The notes beneath the pieces are model-generated. The model saw only the letters and a program-made list of their open reading frames with translations, did no database searches and was not told the DNA's origin. Positions 43,627-55,559 of a stretch of 64,000 nt of DNA are shown here, in pieces. Positions within the stretch are counted from its first letter, which is position 1, and each line of letters begins with the position of its first letter. The stretch is from Malania oleifera (Eukaryota > Streptophyta > Magnoliopsida > Santalales > Ximeniaceae), in contig NC_080422.1 in NCBI RefSeq assembly GCF_029873635.1, positions 2,150,001 through 2,214,000 on the forward strand, written 5' to 3'. A program made the position numbers and the translations under genes.

Positions 43627-44939
43627 ACCTACTTACAAAAAAGTATTTTGTTGACAAAAAATATTTATTTAAAAAAGTACTTATATAAAATAATAAAAAA
43701 TAGTATGCGATTACTCAATATAAATACTTTTTAAAATAAGCATTTTTAGAAAAATATTTTTTCAAAAAATACCCATTTTCCTAAGAAAAATAATTCAAAA
43801 AAGGTCTTTTAAAAATAAGTACTTATCTAAGTGTAAATCAAACACCACTTATTAGCTGAAGTACTTAATTTAAGTACTTTTTATTATAAGTAGTTGTTTT
43901 TCAAGATGTTCCAAACTGGGCATAGGGTTTTCTTTCTTAATAAAATTTTATAGGGTTAACAGTTTTGTGTCCTTAATTGTTTTGTTTAGTGATATTGGTT
44001 TCTCTACTGTGCTGGAGAGATGGGGAGTAGGGAGCAAGGACGTCACTTTTCTTCCACTCCATCACTTGTGGAGCATGTTCAGGTAGCTTTATCTATTTCT
44101 TTTCCTTGTTTCCCTGCACTTATGTAGCTTGGTCGCTGGTGCACTTAGATATATATATATATATGGTGTTGTGGCCTTGTTTGGTTTGGACTGTTTGTTC
44201 CTGCTGTGCTGGGGCTCAAGCCTCTTGCTTGATTCCCAGTTAGTTGTTTTAATAAAAGTTTATGTTTACTCTTAAAAAATATATATATTGCATGGTAAAA
44301 TATTTTATCAAGCATATAAAAGTTATACAAGAATAAAAAAATAAAAAAAAAATCTAACAAGAAGCAATTAATTGATTGAGCAGATCGAATAGTAGTTAAG
44401 TTTCACAATGAAACAAGACGCCTCTTGGAATAGTGGAACTAATCTCCTTGATTCCCTAAGTCTTCGACAACTCGGCCCTTTTAGCTAGCCCTAGCCATTG
44501 CACAAATGTTAACCTTTTAAGGCTCATTTTCTTTTAAATTATTCCCTTTTACCCCCAAAAAGTAGAAAAGAAAACAGGAAAATAAAATGATCTCTAAGTT
44601 TTTATTGGTAATTAAGAAAAGAAATGAAGATGCTGCCCACAAGAGATAAGTAATGACTTTAGTATCAAAGCTAGCATATGAGCATATATAGCTAGCCTAG
44701 AGGAGTATTGCAGAAGTAAGTTAATTAATTTTTTTTTAATTTTTTTAAGAGGTAAAAATTGACTATTAATTGTAATTTTTATCACATGCTTAATATGTAG
44801 CAATTTGAAAGAAGCAACATATAGGCGGCATTGAAGACAAATGACAAGCTTTCACTTTCATTTCATTTCACCAGTTGACAAATCCATACATTAAATTAAC
44901 CCATCCTTAGTCATTTCAGTGCGTAGGTAATGGTCAGGT
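43627..44939. other. Intergenic, no gene; possible further MITE and LINE tail
   Basis: 43627-43920 is rich in AAGTACTTAT-like words and could be another non-autonomous DNA element, but no TSD was found. 44100-44280 (GTTGTTTTAATAAAAGTTTATG, then ACTCTTAAAAAA) resembles a LINE 3' tail. No coding region. Confidence 0.4.
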
Positions 44940-45030
44940 GGTTAATGAATATTGCATATAAAGCTAAAGAAGAGCAATCATAAATGGTTAATGAATATGC
45001 ATATAAAGCTAAAGAAGAGCAATCATAAAT
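44940..45030. repeat. Tandem duplication of 46/45 bp
   Basis: GGTTAATGAATAT(T)GCATATAAAG... occurs at 44940-44985 and 44986-45030, identical apart from a one-base indel. Confidence 0.95.
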
Positions 45031-45071
45031 ATTCATGCATGACCCTAAATGGTTGAGTATATGAGTCGTGC

Positions 45072-45462
45072 ATAATAGTCTTGGGACCAACTCTGATGAG
45101 GTATTGTTCACTTTGACCCACTAGTCTCACGAGTTTATCTTAGAAACAACATCTCTCATAATTGGAGTACAAACTATCCTTATAAGTCCAAGATCTCTCG
45201 AGTACACATTTTATGTGGAAGGATGACATGCTCTCCCATCTAATTGTTCTGTAACACCCTTGTCAGAGTGACTTATACCTTTTAGTTCTAATACCAAATG
45301 TAGTGGTCTTGGGCCTAACTCCGTGAGATATTGTCCGCTTTGACCCACTAGCTTCACGGGTTTGATCTATAAAAGGTGTCTCACATAGTTAGAGTCCAAA
45401 CTATGCATCCTTACAAGTCTAAAATCTCTTTAGTAAGCATTTGATGTGGGACAGTGACACAG
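45072..45462. repeat. Two diverged copies of a dispersed plant repeat, in tandem
   Basis: Copy 1 (~45072-45240) and copy 2 (~45300-45462) share the order GTCTTGGG(A/C)C, GA(G)TATTGT, TTTGACCCACTAG, CACG(A/G)GTTT, CATAATTGGAGT/CATAGTTAGAGT, AAGTC...AAATCTCT and ATGTGG. Many plant genomes carry this repeat; its class is unclear to me. Confidence 0.65.
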
Positions 45463-45562
45463 TACATATATTTTATTCTTTCACAAAAATAAAACAAAAA
45501 AAACAAAAAAATAGCTACTCATCATACTTAATTTTCGTTTCCCCTATTTTCAATTCTTACAT

Positions 45563-48500
45563 CACTACAAAAAGTAATATTATTAGTAAAAGATTAAAAC
45601 CGTCACTAATAGTATTAGTAACAGTTTTATAAGTATTAGTGATGGTTTTGAATTAGCCGCCATAATTGCAGTTATTAATAATTATTAGTGACGAATTTTA
45701 AAAGCGTCACTAATAATAGAGTATTAGTGACAGATTAGAATCGTCACTAAAACCCTAATATCGTTACTATAAATTATACATTGGTTCACCTCAAAATCAT
45801 CACTAATAATAGAGTATTAGTGACGAATTTCAAAACCGTTACTAATAATAGAATATTAATGACAAATTTTAAACCTTCACTAATAGTAGAGTATTAGTGA
45901 CGAATCTCAAAGCCGTCACTAATAATATACTATTAGTGGCGTTTTTGAAATTCGTCACTAATACTCTACTATTAGTGACGATTTTGAAACCTTCACTAAT
46001 ACTTGAACCTGTAAAAATTTGTAATTACATTTTTGCATGCATAACATTAAACCATAATTATTAAAATATTTATAAATTATTCAAAATTCTAATACAAATA
46101 CATATACAAATACAAACACAGATATATTATACAAATTCAATTAAAATATAAAAATTCCATCCGTTCAGATAACAAAAAAAATAAAAACAAAATTCAAAAT
46201 TCGAATACAAATACATTATACAAATTCAAATTAAAATATAGAAATTCTATCTGTTCATATAACAAAAAAAAATCAAAAGCTGCATCTGATTATATAGTGC
46301 ATGGAATTGTGCTGATGTTGTGACAGCCGCAAACCCTACAAATTAAGAATTAAAAAAAAAAGTATACGCTTTTTGAACATATATGTATACGTACTATAAT
46401 TATCAATGATTTAATAGCAAAATAATCAGACATTTCGTCTATAAATAGGACACTTTTCATAGAGAGATGCTCCAAACCTGATTGTTTACAATAAACAGTT
46501 CACAATAATCCAATTAGTAATGAATTTTATGAGTGCACAAGAGCTTCATATTAGTAGACAATGAAAAACACACACAACATACAACTAAGGATGCTGCATA
46601 GTCTAACTGAGAGGAAGAGTGTTCCTAAACAACTCTAAAACCAAACAGAAAACCAAATTTGAGAACCAACGAAGGAAAGATAAGGGGGAAAATTAGTTAT
46701 GTGTTTGGTCAAGTGGATAGTGTGAATGTCTCTTCTAGGCATGATCATAGGAAAAAGGAAAACAAAATAAAAAATGAAAGGGCTTGCAAAAGATGAATTC
46801 ATCCATTAATTATACGGTTAAGAAGGGTAGGGGGAAGGCTGGGGTGGTGGGTGGATTATGGATAATAATCTGCAATGCCGTTCACATAAAGGATAAAGTT
46901 TAATATTCGTTTAACTTTCACCAATCTTTTCAAAAATATTTTAACATTCATAATTATCTTTGCACATAGTTTTATTTTGAAAAAAATTTTGCCAAAATTT
47001 CGGCAGCATATTATCTGTAAATTGGACATTTTCTCATAAAACTTATACATGAAACAAGGTTATTTTTACTAAATAAATCATTTCAAACATGCAACAACCT
47101 AAATCCCTACTAGCATGCAATTCACAATATATTGTATCAGTCATGCAGTTGACGTTCAACATAAACATGTATTCCAGTAGTTTAATCTACAATTCATATA
47201 ACATAATATCATCCATAAAAAAGATTTAGTCATTCAGAGTATTATGGATAGTAATCTGCAATGTTGTTCACACAAAGGATGACATTTAATATTCATTTAA
47301 CTTTCATTTATCCTTTCAAAAAATGATTATTTTGAATATAACAATAGTGTGATAATATTATATTATAGGGGCATTGTTATCCAACTTGCTAAAATAGGAC
47401 TGCAATTTGGTTCAAAAAGTAGTATTTCCATGGGAATGAGAGAAAATTACCCATGTGGAGGGTGGGAATAGGGTGCCCAGATTTCATGCGTATCCTTTCA
47501 TTCAATGAATATGAACATTCCTGCTACATCAAACTCTCATGCTCAAACAAACGTGAGAATAAACGTGAGAATAAGATGCCATGGACGTCACAAATTCACA
47601 TTCTTTGGAAGTAAATCAAAGGAATGTTTCCCTCCTAGAAGTCATGACATCTCCATACCAATTCCAGCTAGAAAACTAGCTATTTATTCATATTGCAAAG
47701 AAATAGATGATATACTACTGCCTTTCATTATCATCTTTCAAATGAAATATTGCTTTTTCATGACTATTTTTCACACAAGATTCAATTCCCTTTACAATAA
47801 AACAAACCAATGTCCACTATAGTAGTTGTTAAGCAATTCCATTGCTTCTCAATTATGTAACATTTGATTTTATTCCTCCTATAGATCAACAAGATGATGG
47901 GTTCTTGACCTGGAGAAGGCTATGTATACAGATATGAAGTTGATAAATATTTTTAAAATAAGAATATGCAAATATGACAACATTTTTCTAGAAAGGAAAT
48001 TATTACATGGAAGATTAGCCACATTTTCCAAAATTTCCAATGGATACATAGTTGAACTGCTAAAAAGAACCTATTTTTCTTTTTATACATGAAAATGAAA
48101 TGACTTTTGTAAAACCACAACCAACACAATAGAACTAATTGAAAAAAAAAAAAACGAAATTAAGAGATTATTGCAGCTAACTTCAAATGAACTGAAAGTG
48201 CATTCTCTTCCATCACCAAAGATGCCCATTTGGATATGTGTACCAAAACACGAACATTTCCAACAGATTACATATGTAGTGTAGAAATTTTTATTTATAC
48301 AGATTAAGCAAAGTGCCCAACATCATAACCAACACAACTTGTACATCAAAATGTACAGAAACTTTACCAATCAGCCGAGTGGCTGATTTTTTTTTAACCC
48401 TTTTTGGTGAAGGGACTAGGCAACCCAACGAAAGGCCAAAACATCTGATTCAATTTATGACTGAACGATATAAGTGATACAAAAAAAGAGAAGATATAAG

Positions 48501-49009
48501 TAAGCTTTGAAACACTATGATCTCTTTAAATATATACACACACATACATACATACATCCATACATACATGGTGTAAAATGTCTATTTGGGGTAATTGATA
48601 TATGAACATACGAATATCATATGTTTTTGTCTCCTCCTTTTTGCATTTATTCATGTTGACTGATGTAGGTAGTAGTTCTCTTGGGTACAAACTCATTCAT
48701 GTTGACGGATTCATATCGTCACTAATATCCCAAGAAGTGTTGCTAATATTTTCTCATGATAATTTCTGCGCGAAAATTAGTTTCTCGTGATGGTTTGAGC
48801 GAAAAAATCGGTTTTTAGTAACGAAAGTGTTAGTGACGGATTCAAAATCGTCACTAATAGTGCTGTATTAGTGACGATTTCTAAAACCATCACTAATGCT
48901 TATACTATTAGTGACGGTTCTTAAAAACCGTCACTAATATCCACTTTTAGTGACAAAATTGAATCCATCATTAATACTTTCATCACTAAAAATCAGTTTT
49001 TTTGTAGTA
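45563..49009. mobile_element. Non-autonomous CACTA transposon, 3.45 kb, TSD CAT
   Basis: Left end CACTACAAAAAG (45563) and right end TTTTTTTGTAGTA (to 49009, last base G to A). The 3-bp target duplication CAT is at 45560-45562 and 49010-49012. Both ends carry many copies of the 12-bp word TTAGTGACGGTT and its inverse (about 20 at 45590-46005, about 10 at 48815-48985), the subterminal repeats expected for CACTA transposase binding. No transposase-like frame is present. The interior holds a repeated ~90-bp block (GGATAATAATCTGCAATG..., 46859 and 47246). The 5' 900 bp matches 52020-52930. Confidence 0.93.
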
Positions 49010-49814
49010 CATATTAATTTATATTAGCAAAATCATTGAATTTAGTCATAATATAAAGGCCCCAGAAAATATAAATTCCCAAAATCAAGAGATTGTACAA
49101 CTAACATGAGGTTTGAGTTGTAGAATGAAACAAAAATTTGAATGGAGAATATGATTCAAGTAACAAACTTGATTTGATTGAATTTATTCCTACGTATCTA
49201 ATATGAAAATAGAAAACTCAGAAGATCAATCGAGCATATATGTAGGTACATGTTCGCCATTTTTTACAATTAATTGAAACAAGAAAGAAAACATGCAAGA
49301 AGGCGTGCATTAAGGATGAGAAGATTGTTTAAAATCAAACCAGCTAATGATCTAGCTAGAGCTAGGTAGCTAGGTTTTCTTCATATATCCATTATGTGCC
49401 TAATTAATTAACCTTCTCAATTAGTCTCAAGTCAACCCTCTAGTTCAACTATAATGATCTTAATTCTAGTAATTTCTTCTTTCATGAAAACTAGTCAATG
49501 TAATAACCTTAAGTTAATCCAGCAACTGGTATCTCTTAGATTAGGAAGAAAAAAAAAAAAGTGAGAGAGAGATCTTCAAAATGCTAAATGAAGCTAGAAG
49601 AAGAGTACTCATGTGTACTGCATTTCAACATTTAGTTTACAATTTTTTTTTTATTTTTTTATAAATTACTGAGGACACACAGATATATATATCAAAATAC
49701 ATAGCAAGAAGAAGAAGAGAGGAGGATCAATGTGGGCAAAGAGAAACTTAACCTAGCTATATATATAGAGAGAGAGAGAGAGACAGAGAGTTGATGATGG
49801 ATGATGAAGCAAGA
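49010..49814. other. 3' flank of bHLH14
   Basis: AT-rich, presumably containing the bHLH14 3' UTR on the minus strand. (GA)n at 49767-49782. No other gene. Confidence 0.5.
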
Positions 49815-51278
49815 TCAGATTTGGAGTCTAGTGAGAATGGCAGCTCGGACAGCTTCCTCAGAGATTCCTTCAGGAACCCCAACCACCACATCCTGAAGCA
49901 TCAGCTCCTTCACCCTCGACACGCTCGCATGGTGAACCCTAAACTCCAACTCCCTCAGCGCCCCCATCAATCTCGCCGACGGATAATTCACGTCCGCACA
50001 CTGCACCCTTATCATCGCCTCCGTCCCCAATATCCTCACATCCACTTCCACCTCCTTCCAAATTTTACCACCACTACCACTCATTCTCCCTCCACTCGAC
50101 GATCTCAACGAGGTCGTATGATCACCCACAGTACTACAGCTCTCGTTATTATTATTGTTATTATTATCGAACACTGCATTGTTGATCATAACGCAGTGCT
50201 TTGAATTTTTCTTAGAATCCTCCTTCAGCTTCGCCTGCAGCTCCTCCACTTTGCCCTTGAGCTCGTTGATGTAGGTCACTGCGTCGGCGAGGAGAGACGC
50301 TTTGTCCATCTTCGACACGTTCGGAACCACCGCCCGCAGCGCGTAGAACCGCAGGTTGAGCTTCTCCCGCCGCTGCCGCTCCGCTTCCACGTGGTTCGCC
50401 GGCACTTCCTGCCCCACTGCCGGTTTCCTGCCCCTCTTCTTGGGTCGTGTGACTACCGTGTTCGCGGTCGTCGTCGACGGGAACGGGCCGTCCGAGTCCG
50501 AAGGCCCAGATTCGGAGGACGACCGGCCCGCCAGATTTGCACCGCCCATTTTCGCGTCTTCTAGGTGCTTAATTTCATGATCGACTGCAGTGTCATGAAA
50601 CGGTTTGACTTGGTTACGGACGAAGAGAACCGGATCTTGGCCGGCGATGACGGGCTGTCTCGGTACCGAGTTAACCGAGTCGGGTCCGAAAAGGGATCGG
50701 ACGAGGTGAACCAGGATCCAGTCTTCATTGATCGAGTCCGGCGAGCCCAATTCTACCACCCCGCCGGCAGTAGGGACGCAAACTAGGGTTTGGATCCCAT
50801 GCATTTGGGCTTCTTTAGCTCTGTCGTAGTTGTTGAACTGGAAGGCGTTGTCTCCGGTGAGCCAGATGACTGAGCCGGAGCTGAATGCCCGCCCGGCGAC
50901 GTCGTCTCCTCCATTGAAGGACTTGGTGAGCGAGACGGTGTAGAACCACTCGCAGTCGGAGACGTCGCCGTCGATAAAACCGTCATCGCAGAAGAGAGCT
51001 TGGATTTCCCGGGGGACTACCTTCTTTCTGTCTGGGTCAAATCCAAACTTGGCGGGTTTGGGTCCGAGGTGAGCCTTGGTTCCCCGGAAGTGGCCGTCGG
51101 CCCACGCCAAGACGTCCCGGCCGTCGCCGTCCTTCTGGGCCTGCCAAAAGATAGCGTAGGCCCATGATTCGGGTCGGGTTTGGATGAGGAAAGTAAGCCG
51201 TTGTTGGAAAGTGGGCGGGCTTTCTTGAGCGAATGGCAGAATGGACGAGGAGGAGCAAGAAGACATCATCTCTTCCAT
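49815..51278 (-). CDS. bHLH14: bHLH14/MYC-type transcription factor, intronless
   Basis: An intact 487-residue frame from ATG at 51278 to TGA at 49815. Domains: N-terminal bHLH-MYC region (about 21-197; [26 protein letters not shown]), which in this family contains the JAZ-interacting segment; Ser/Asp-rich linker; a basic nuclear-localisation-like KKRGRKP (280-286); bHLH (about 295-345) with basic-region His, Glu and Arg in [13 protein letters not shown], the pattern for E-box/G-box (CACGTG) binding; an Asn run (372-378); C-terminal ACT-like region (about 405-487). The C-terminus ([28 protein letters not shown]-like end) points to the bHLH14 branch of subgroup IIId/e rather than MYC2 itself. 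Members act in the nucleus in jasmonate signalling and bind JAZ repressors; IIId members often act as repressors. The start is chosen because the (CT)n leader and an in-frame methionine cluster (MEEMM) fit family N-termini. GC is much higher than in the flanks and there are no lesions, so it is the one clearly functional complete gene here. Confidence 0.93.
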   Translation of the reverse strand: MEEMMSSCSSSSILPFAQESPPTFQQRLTFLIQTRPESWAYAIFWQAQKDGDGRDVLAWADGHFRGTKAHLGPKPAKFGFDPDRKKVVPREIQALFCDDGFIDGDVSDCEWFYTVSLTKSFNGGDDVAGRAFSSGSVIWLTGDNAFQFNNYDRAKEAQMHGIQTLVCVPTAGGVVELGSPDSINEDWILVHLVRSLFGPDSVNSVPRQPVIAGQDPVLFVRNQVKPFHDTAVDHEIKHLEDAKMGGANLAGRSSSESGPSDSDGPFPSTTTANTVVTRPKKRGRKPAVGQEVPANHVEAERQRREKLNLRFYALRAVVPNVSKMDKASLLADAVTYINELKGKVEELQAKLKEDSKKNSKHCVMINNAVFDNNNNNNNESCSTVGDHTTSLRSSSGGRMSGSGGKIWKEVEVDVRILGTEAMIRVQCADVNYPSARLMGALRELEFRVHHASVSRVKELMLQDVVVGVPEGISEEAVRAAILTRLQI

Positions 51279-51301
51279 GGCTGCCCTGCCTCAATGTTTT
51301 T

Positions 51302-51316
51302 AGAGAGAGAAAGAGC

Positions 51317-51358
<42 letters not shown>

Positions 51359-51366
51359 CGAGAGAC
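51302..51366 (-). promoter_or_regulatory. (CT)n tract in the bHLH14 5' leader
   Basis: On + it is GAGAGAGA with GCGAGAGC interruptions, 25-90 bp upstream of the ATG. Pyrimidine tracts are common in plant core promoters and leaders, and GAGA repeats can recruit BBR/BPC factors. No convincing TATA box is seen upstream. Confidence 0.6.
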
Positions 51367-51460
51367 TTGGTGTTTGAGTTTAGGAAAATGATGAGAGGAT
51401 TAAAGGGGGAGGGGAAGTGGGAACATGTAACTATTTGGTTTCACTGTTAGACACCATTGT

Positions 51461-51466
51461 CACGTG
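51461..51466. promoter_or_regulatory. G-box CACGTG upstream of bHLH14
   Basis: CACGTG in TTGTCACGTGATGG, about 183 bp upstream of the start codon. It is the preferred site of MYC-type bHLH and some bZIP factors, so self- or cross-regulation within the jasmonate network is possible. Confidence 0.6.
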
Positions 51467-52019
51467 ATGGGCTCGTGGGGCGGATGGGAATGATGATTTC
51501 GGCAGCGTGGGCTGGGGCCCATGGTCCTGTGGGCCCATTGGGTCGCATCCATATATCTTATACCCCACCGAGAATAAGTTCGTTTCATTAGCGTTTTTCC
51601 TTGTTTTCTACTTCGTCCATTTTCTCCGCTTCCCCGGGGTCGTGGCTTTCATACGGTTCAACGTAAATGGACAGTCATACTTGTACCATTTAAATTTTTA
51701 AATGGATATTTTTTAGTAAAAAATATAAATTTTATTATAAAAGATGTAGAAAATAAATAAAAAATTAAATAAGACGAGATAGATATTTTACGTAGTTTGG
51801 ATATATCTACTCTACAGACGGATTGAATCAAAACTTCATTATTTCATGAGGAATTATAATTTGAATATGGATCTAAACTTATACAAAATATCTCTCCCTA
51901 TTTCTTTTATATGTCTCATCTTTCTTTCTATTTCTTTTTTTCTCTTTTTTTTTTTTCTTTTCCTACTCTTCTATTCCTACTACACTAGTTATGTGGGAGG
52001 AGTGTAGGGGTCTTCTTCC
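51467..52019. other. Distal upstream region of bHLH14
   Basis: GC-rich to about 51670, then AT-rich (51690-52010) with a TTTTACGTAGTTTGG stretch and a T/C-rich run. No gene. Confidence 0.5.
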
Positions 52020-52930
52020 TACTACAAAAAGGAAGACTTTTAATGATAGTTTCAAACCATAACTAATAAAAAAAAATTTTATTAGTGATGACTTAGTAAC
52101 ACTTACGGAGTGGTAACTATAAAGGCGGTCTCAACTGATTATTAGTGACGATTTTCAAAATCGTGACGGAGGAAGATCGTCACTAAAAGACTAAGACCGT
52201 CACTATAACTAAGACAATATTTAGACTAAAAATCGTCACTAAAGACATATTATTAATGACGGTTTTAGAACCATTACTAGGGATGGTTCAATAAACTGTC
52301 ACTAAAGATATATTATTAGTGATGATTTTAGAATCGTCACTAATAGTTACTATTTGTCAATTTTTATTGACGGTTATAAAATCGTTACTAAAGACACACT
52401 ATTAGTGATGGTTCAAAAAACCATCACTAAAGACAAATTATTAGTGATGATTTTAAAACTGTCACTAATAATTACTATTTCTCAACTGTTAGTGGCGGTT
52501 ATAAAATCGACACTAAAAGTTTAAAATAATTTAAGTTTTTTTTTTTAAATTCACACATTAATCCCTGTGAGAACCTTGTAATTAATTTGCTACACACATA
52601 ATACTGAACCATAATTAAGGATGCATTCCTAAATTGTTTAGAAAACGAAAATATATACATAAAAATTGTTCGAATGTGTATACATTATATAATAATACAT
52701 GATATGTTCAGATAAAAAAAAACACAAAAAAAAAAAACAAGCAGCATCGTTGTTATAGTGCTTGTCGTCGTCCTCATCATCCTGTGACAGACTGCAGACC
52801 TTACAAGGTAATAATTATGTAAAAAATTAGTATACAATTTTTGAATACGTACGTACTATAAGCACAAATGATTTGATAGAAAAAAATGATTATACATAGT
52901 AAACAAAAAATGATACAAATTTAAATCGCT
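52020..52930. mobile_element. 5' part of a second CACTA copy (truncated)
   Basis: Left end TACTACAAAAAGGAAG (first base C to T), then at least ten TTAGTGACGATTTT/AAAATCGTCACTAA subterminal repeats (52065-52520). A body homologous to 46010-46430 follows: ACACATAATACTGAACCATAATTA, GTTCAGATAAAAAA, GTGACAGACTGCAGACC, then GTACGTACTATAA. No 3' end is seen before the Ty3 LTR at 53124. Same orientation as the copy at 45563. Confidence 0.85.
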
Positions 52931-53123
52931 AAGTTTGATCGGTTGTAATTGACTCCACTCAGTTTAGAGAGGGTATGCTCGATTTTGACACTTGGGTGCT
53001 TAAATCTACTAAGTTTGTTAGGTTTGCTATGTGACGACTTGATTTTTTTCTTACCATTTTTTTTAGCAAAAATAATAAACAATGATAAATCATCTATCGA
53101 ATATCTCTAATACCATATATCAA
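52931..53123. other. Short unassigned stretch between CACTA copy and Ty3 LTR
   Basis: AT-rich, no gene. It may be more CACTA interior that has diverged or the target sequence of the Ty3 element. Confidence 0.4.
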
Positions 53124-54971
53124 TATGACCCGGCTCGAAGTGGGGTACCAGGTGATCCAACCATCACTCAATAATAATACCAAGCAGTGGAAACAAAATA
53201 TGTATATAACCTCAATTACAATACCAGAGTACCAACATCATCAAATACATCAGTATCTCTCTCTAGACCATGACTTCAATACAATACTAGGAGTTCCAAA
53301 ATATCACTATACACATGACAGATCTCACTAAAACTTACCCTAAATACTAAGGTAATGAGATCTCCTCTACCTCAGAGCTCTCTCTACTCGTCTGTCTTGA
53401 TTTTCTAAAATGTTTAAATTCTGAGTGAGATACCTCTTAATAAAACAGAATGAATTATTAAGAGTGTGTGACAACATGAGTTTTGTTATATCATAACACG
53501 TTCATTTAAAAAATTATATCAACTAGGAAAAACATACAAATTTGTAATCATAATCATATATATATAAGCATAGTTTCATAAGCTTTCAAATCGTTTCTCA
53601 TATTCATATGTTAACATGTTCATAAGCTTTCATTTCTCAAAATCATATATCAACAACTTTTCATAAGCTTCCATTTCTTATAATCATATTCTAACTCATG
53701 AACATCCACCAGTATATAGCACCATGCGTCTATAGCTTATGGCTGTTTATTTTATCATTTCGTTTCTCATATCCATATTTTAGTCCATGAGTATCCACCA
53801 GAATATAGCACAACGTGTCTGTAACTCATGACATACAATCATCGCGTCTGTAATGAGAAATCATCCTGAGGATATTCATGCTACATCGTCATGTATTCAC
53901 CCCACATGACCGGATTGTGCGACCCATAAGCGGGACCTAACCGTGGTTTGCCTACTAGGTTAGATAAAAAATAAACGCATCTATAGTACGATTGACCTAC
54001 CCAATCATGTTCTAGACCCCGGGGAGTAACACAACCCTTCTCAGGCCCAATTGACAGTGTCGCCACACTCCATCATGGTTCTCATTTCCACATTCCAGTA
54101 TTCATATTTCATCATGTCTGTATAATTCTCATCACATGTGTATATATATATATCTCATCATATCTGTATAATTCTCTGCTCAATATTTCTGTATAAAACA
54201 TCTCTATGTATTTCATTTATCATCATTTCAATATAAAACATATTTATACTTCTCGTTTCATCATTCCTGTAAAACATTTCTGTATATCATATTTCATCAT
54301 TTCTTTGTAAAACCACTTCTGTATATAAATCTCATATCATCATGTATATATATAACATAACTGGGTTTCCCATGACTTCACATTTGAATAAAAACATATC
54401 TAGGTATCTCATATTATCATCTCTATATCACATATTTCAATATCAACCACATTCTCAGTAATAAAACTGTTATTTCATATTCCTCACGCCACACAAATTT
54501 TAACTAATAATCATAATATAATAATCACAAGAAAATATCAATATCATAGTTTTCAAAACTATATACCATATGCTCATTTTCACATACTTTAATCAACCAA
54601 TCAATTTCTTAAAATATCTATTATAATTTATTCTCCTTACCTGCTTACTGATAGAATTCCTACAAAGATCCTAAAACCCAAGCCTGCGGCGTTTTGGAGC
54701 TCAAAACTCTGAAATTACATTTCCCCAGTTCAATCAACTCAACCCCAGAATTATAATTATTTTAACATTTCTTAGGCCCACACACTTCCGATAACTAATT
54801 AAATTTTAAAAATAATTAACTGATATAATTCCATTATCCTTACCTTAACCTTGGAGTGGTTCCCAGAAAACCCAAATTAAAAATCTACTCCGATTAAAAT
54901 GATGAGAATCGAAGTTAGGACCTCGTGTTGGTGTCCGATCGTTGATTTGGTTGAAGATTTGAGAAAAAAAA

Positions 54972-55049
<78 letters not shown>

Positions 55050-55426
55050 GAGTTTACCTTATCTCAGGAGTGGTCGAGAATGGAACCTAATAGTATTTTC
55101 CGTTCTTCAATTGGCTGAGAATCGGAGAAGGAATTGAGGATAGAGAAAGTGAGAGCGTGATGAGAGAGTGGAGAGAGAGAGCCACCTGATAGAGGTTCTG
55201 GGAAAAGATTTCAATTGAAATCTTTGAAATTTGCTGAAACTTAATGCTTCAGGAGTAAGTAATGTATATATAATATATTTATATTATTATATTATATTAT
55301 ATTAATATATTTTTATATTATATTATATTATTAAATTAATAATATTAATTAATTGAATAATAATTAATTTAATTTTTTTTTAAATCATTCTACTAATCTT
55401 GTATAACTATTTTTGGGATTGTTACA
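53124..55426 (-). mobile_element. Ty3 LTR D (3' LTR), about 2.3 kb
   Basis: The right end is firm: TTTTGGGATTGTTACA (55426) followed by TTTTCACCTCTTTA, the polypurine tract on the minus strand, then ATTTCATTCTTGAAATTT. The left end is approximate (TATGACCCGGCTCGAAG, cf. TGTCACGCCCCGAA in LTR A). Shared blocks: AAGCAGTGGAAAC (53190), GAGTGTGTGACA (53463). A GA microsatellite lies at 54977-55052. I do not see a clear GTCGAC motif cluster in its U3 (55190-55420 is nearly pure A/T). Confidence 0.75.
54977..55052. repeat. (GA)n microsatellite in LTR D
   Basis: About 36 GA units with one AT interruption, in the same LTR position as the GA tract of LTR A. Confidence 0.95.
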
Positions 55427-55559
55427 TTTTCACCTCTTTATAGAAATTTCATTCTTGAAATTTGTTAAATATAATCCTACTCTTATCATAATCTCCTTTA
55501 GGAATCACTGAAATGTTTATTCGACCGCCACCCACACAGCAGCCCTGTCTCAAATTTAT

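Noticed and set aside
43627-43920. Second MITE with AAGTACTTAT words
   Set aside because: No clear terminal inverted repeat pair or TSD could be set.
47505-47822. 105-residue frame inside the CACTA element
   Set aside because: No domain, no homology I recognise, AT-rich surroundings; not a transposase.
49791-50204. 137-residue + strand frame over the bHLH14 3' end
   Set aside because: Antisense shadow of the GC-rich bHLH14 coding region.
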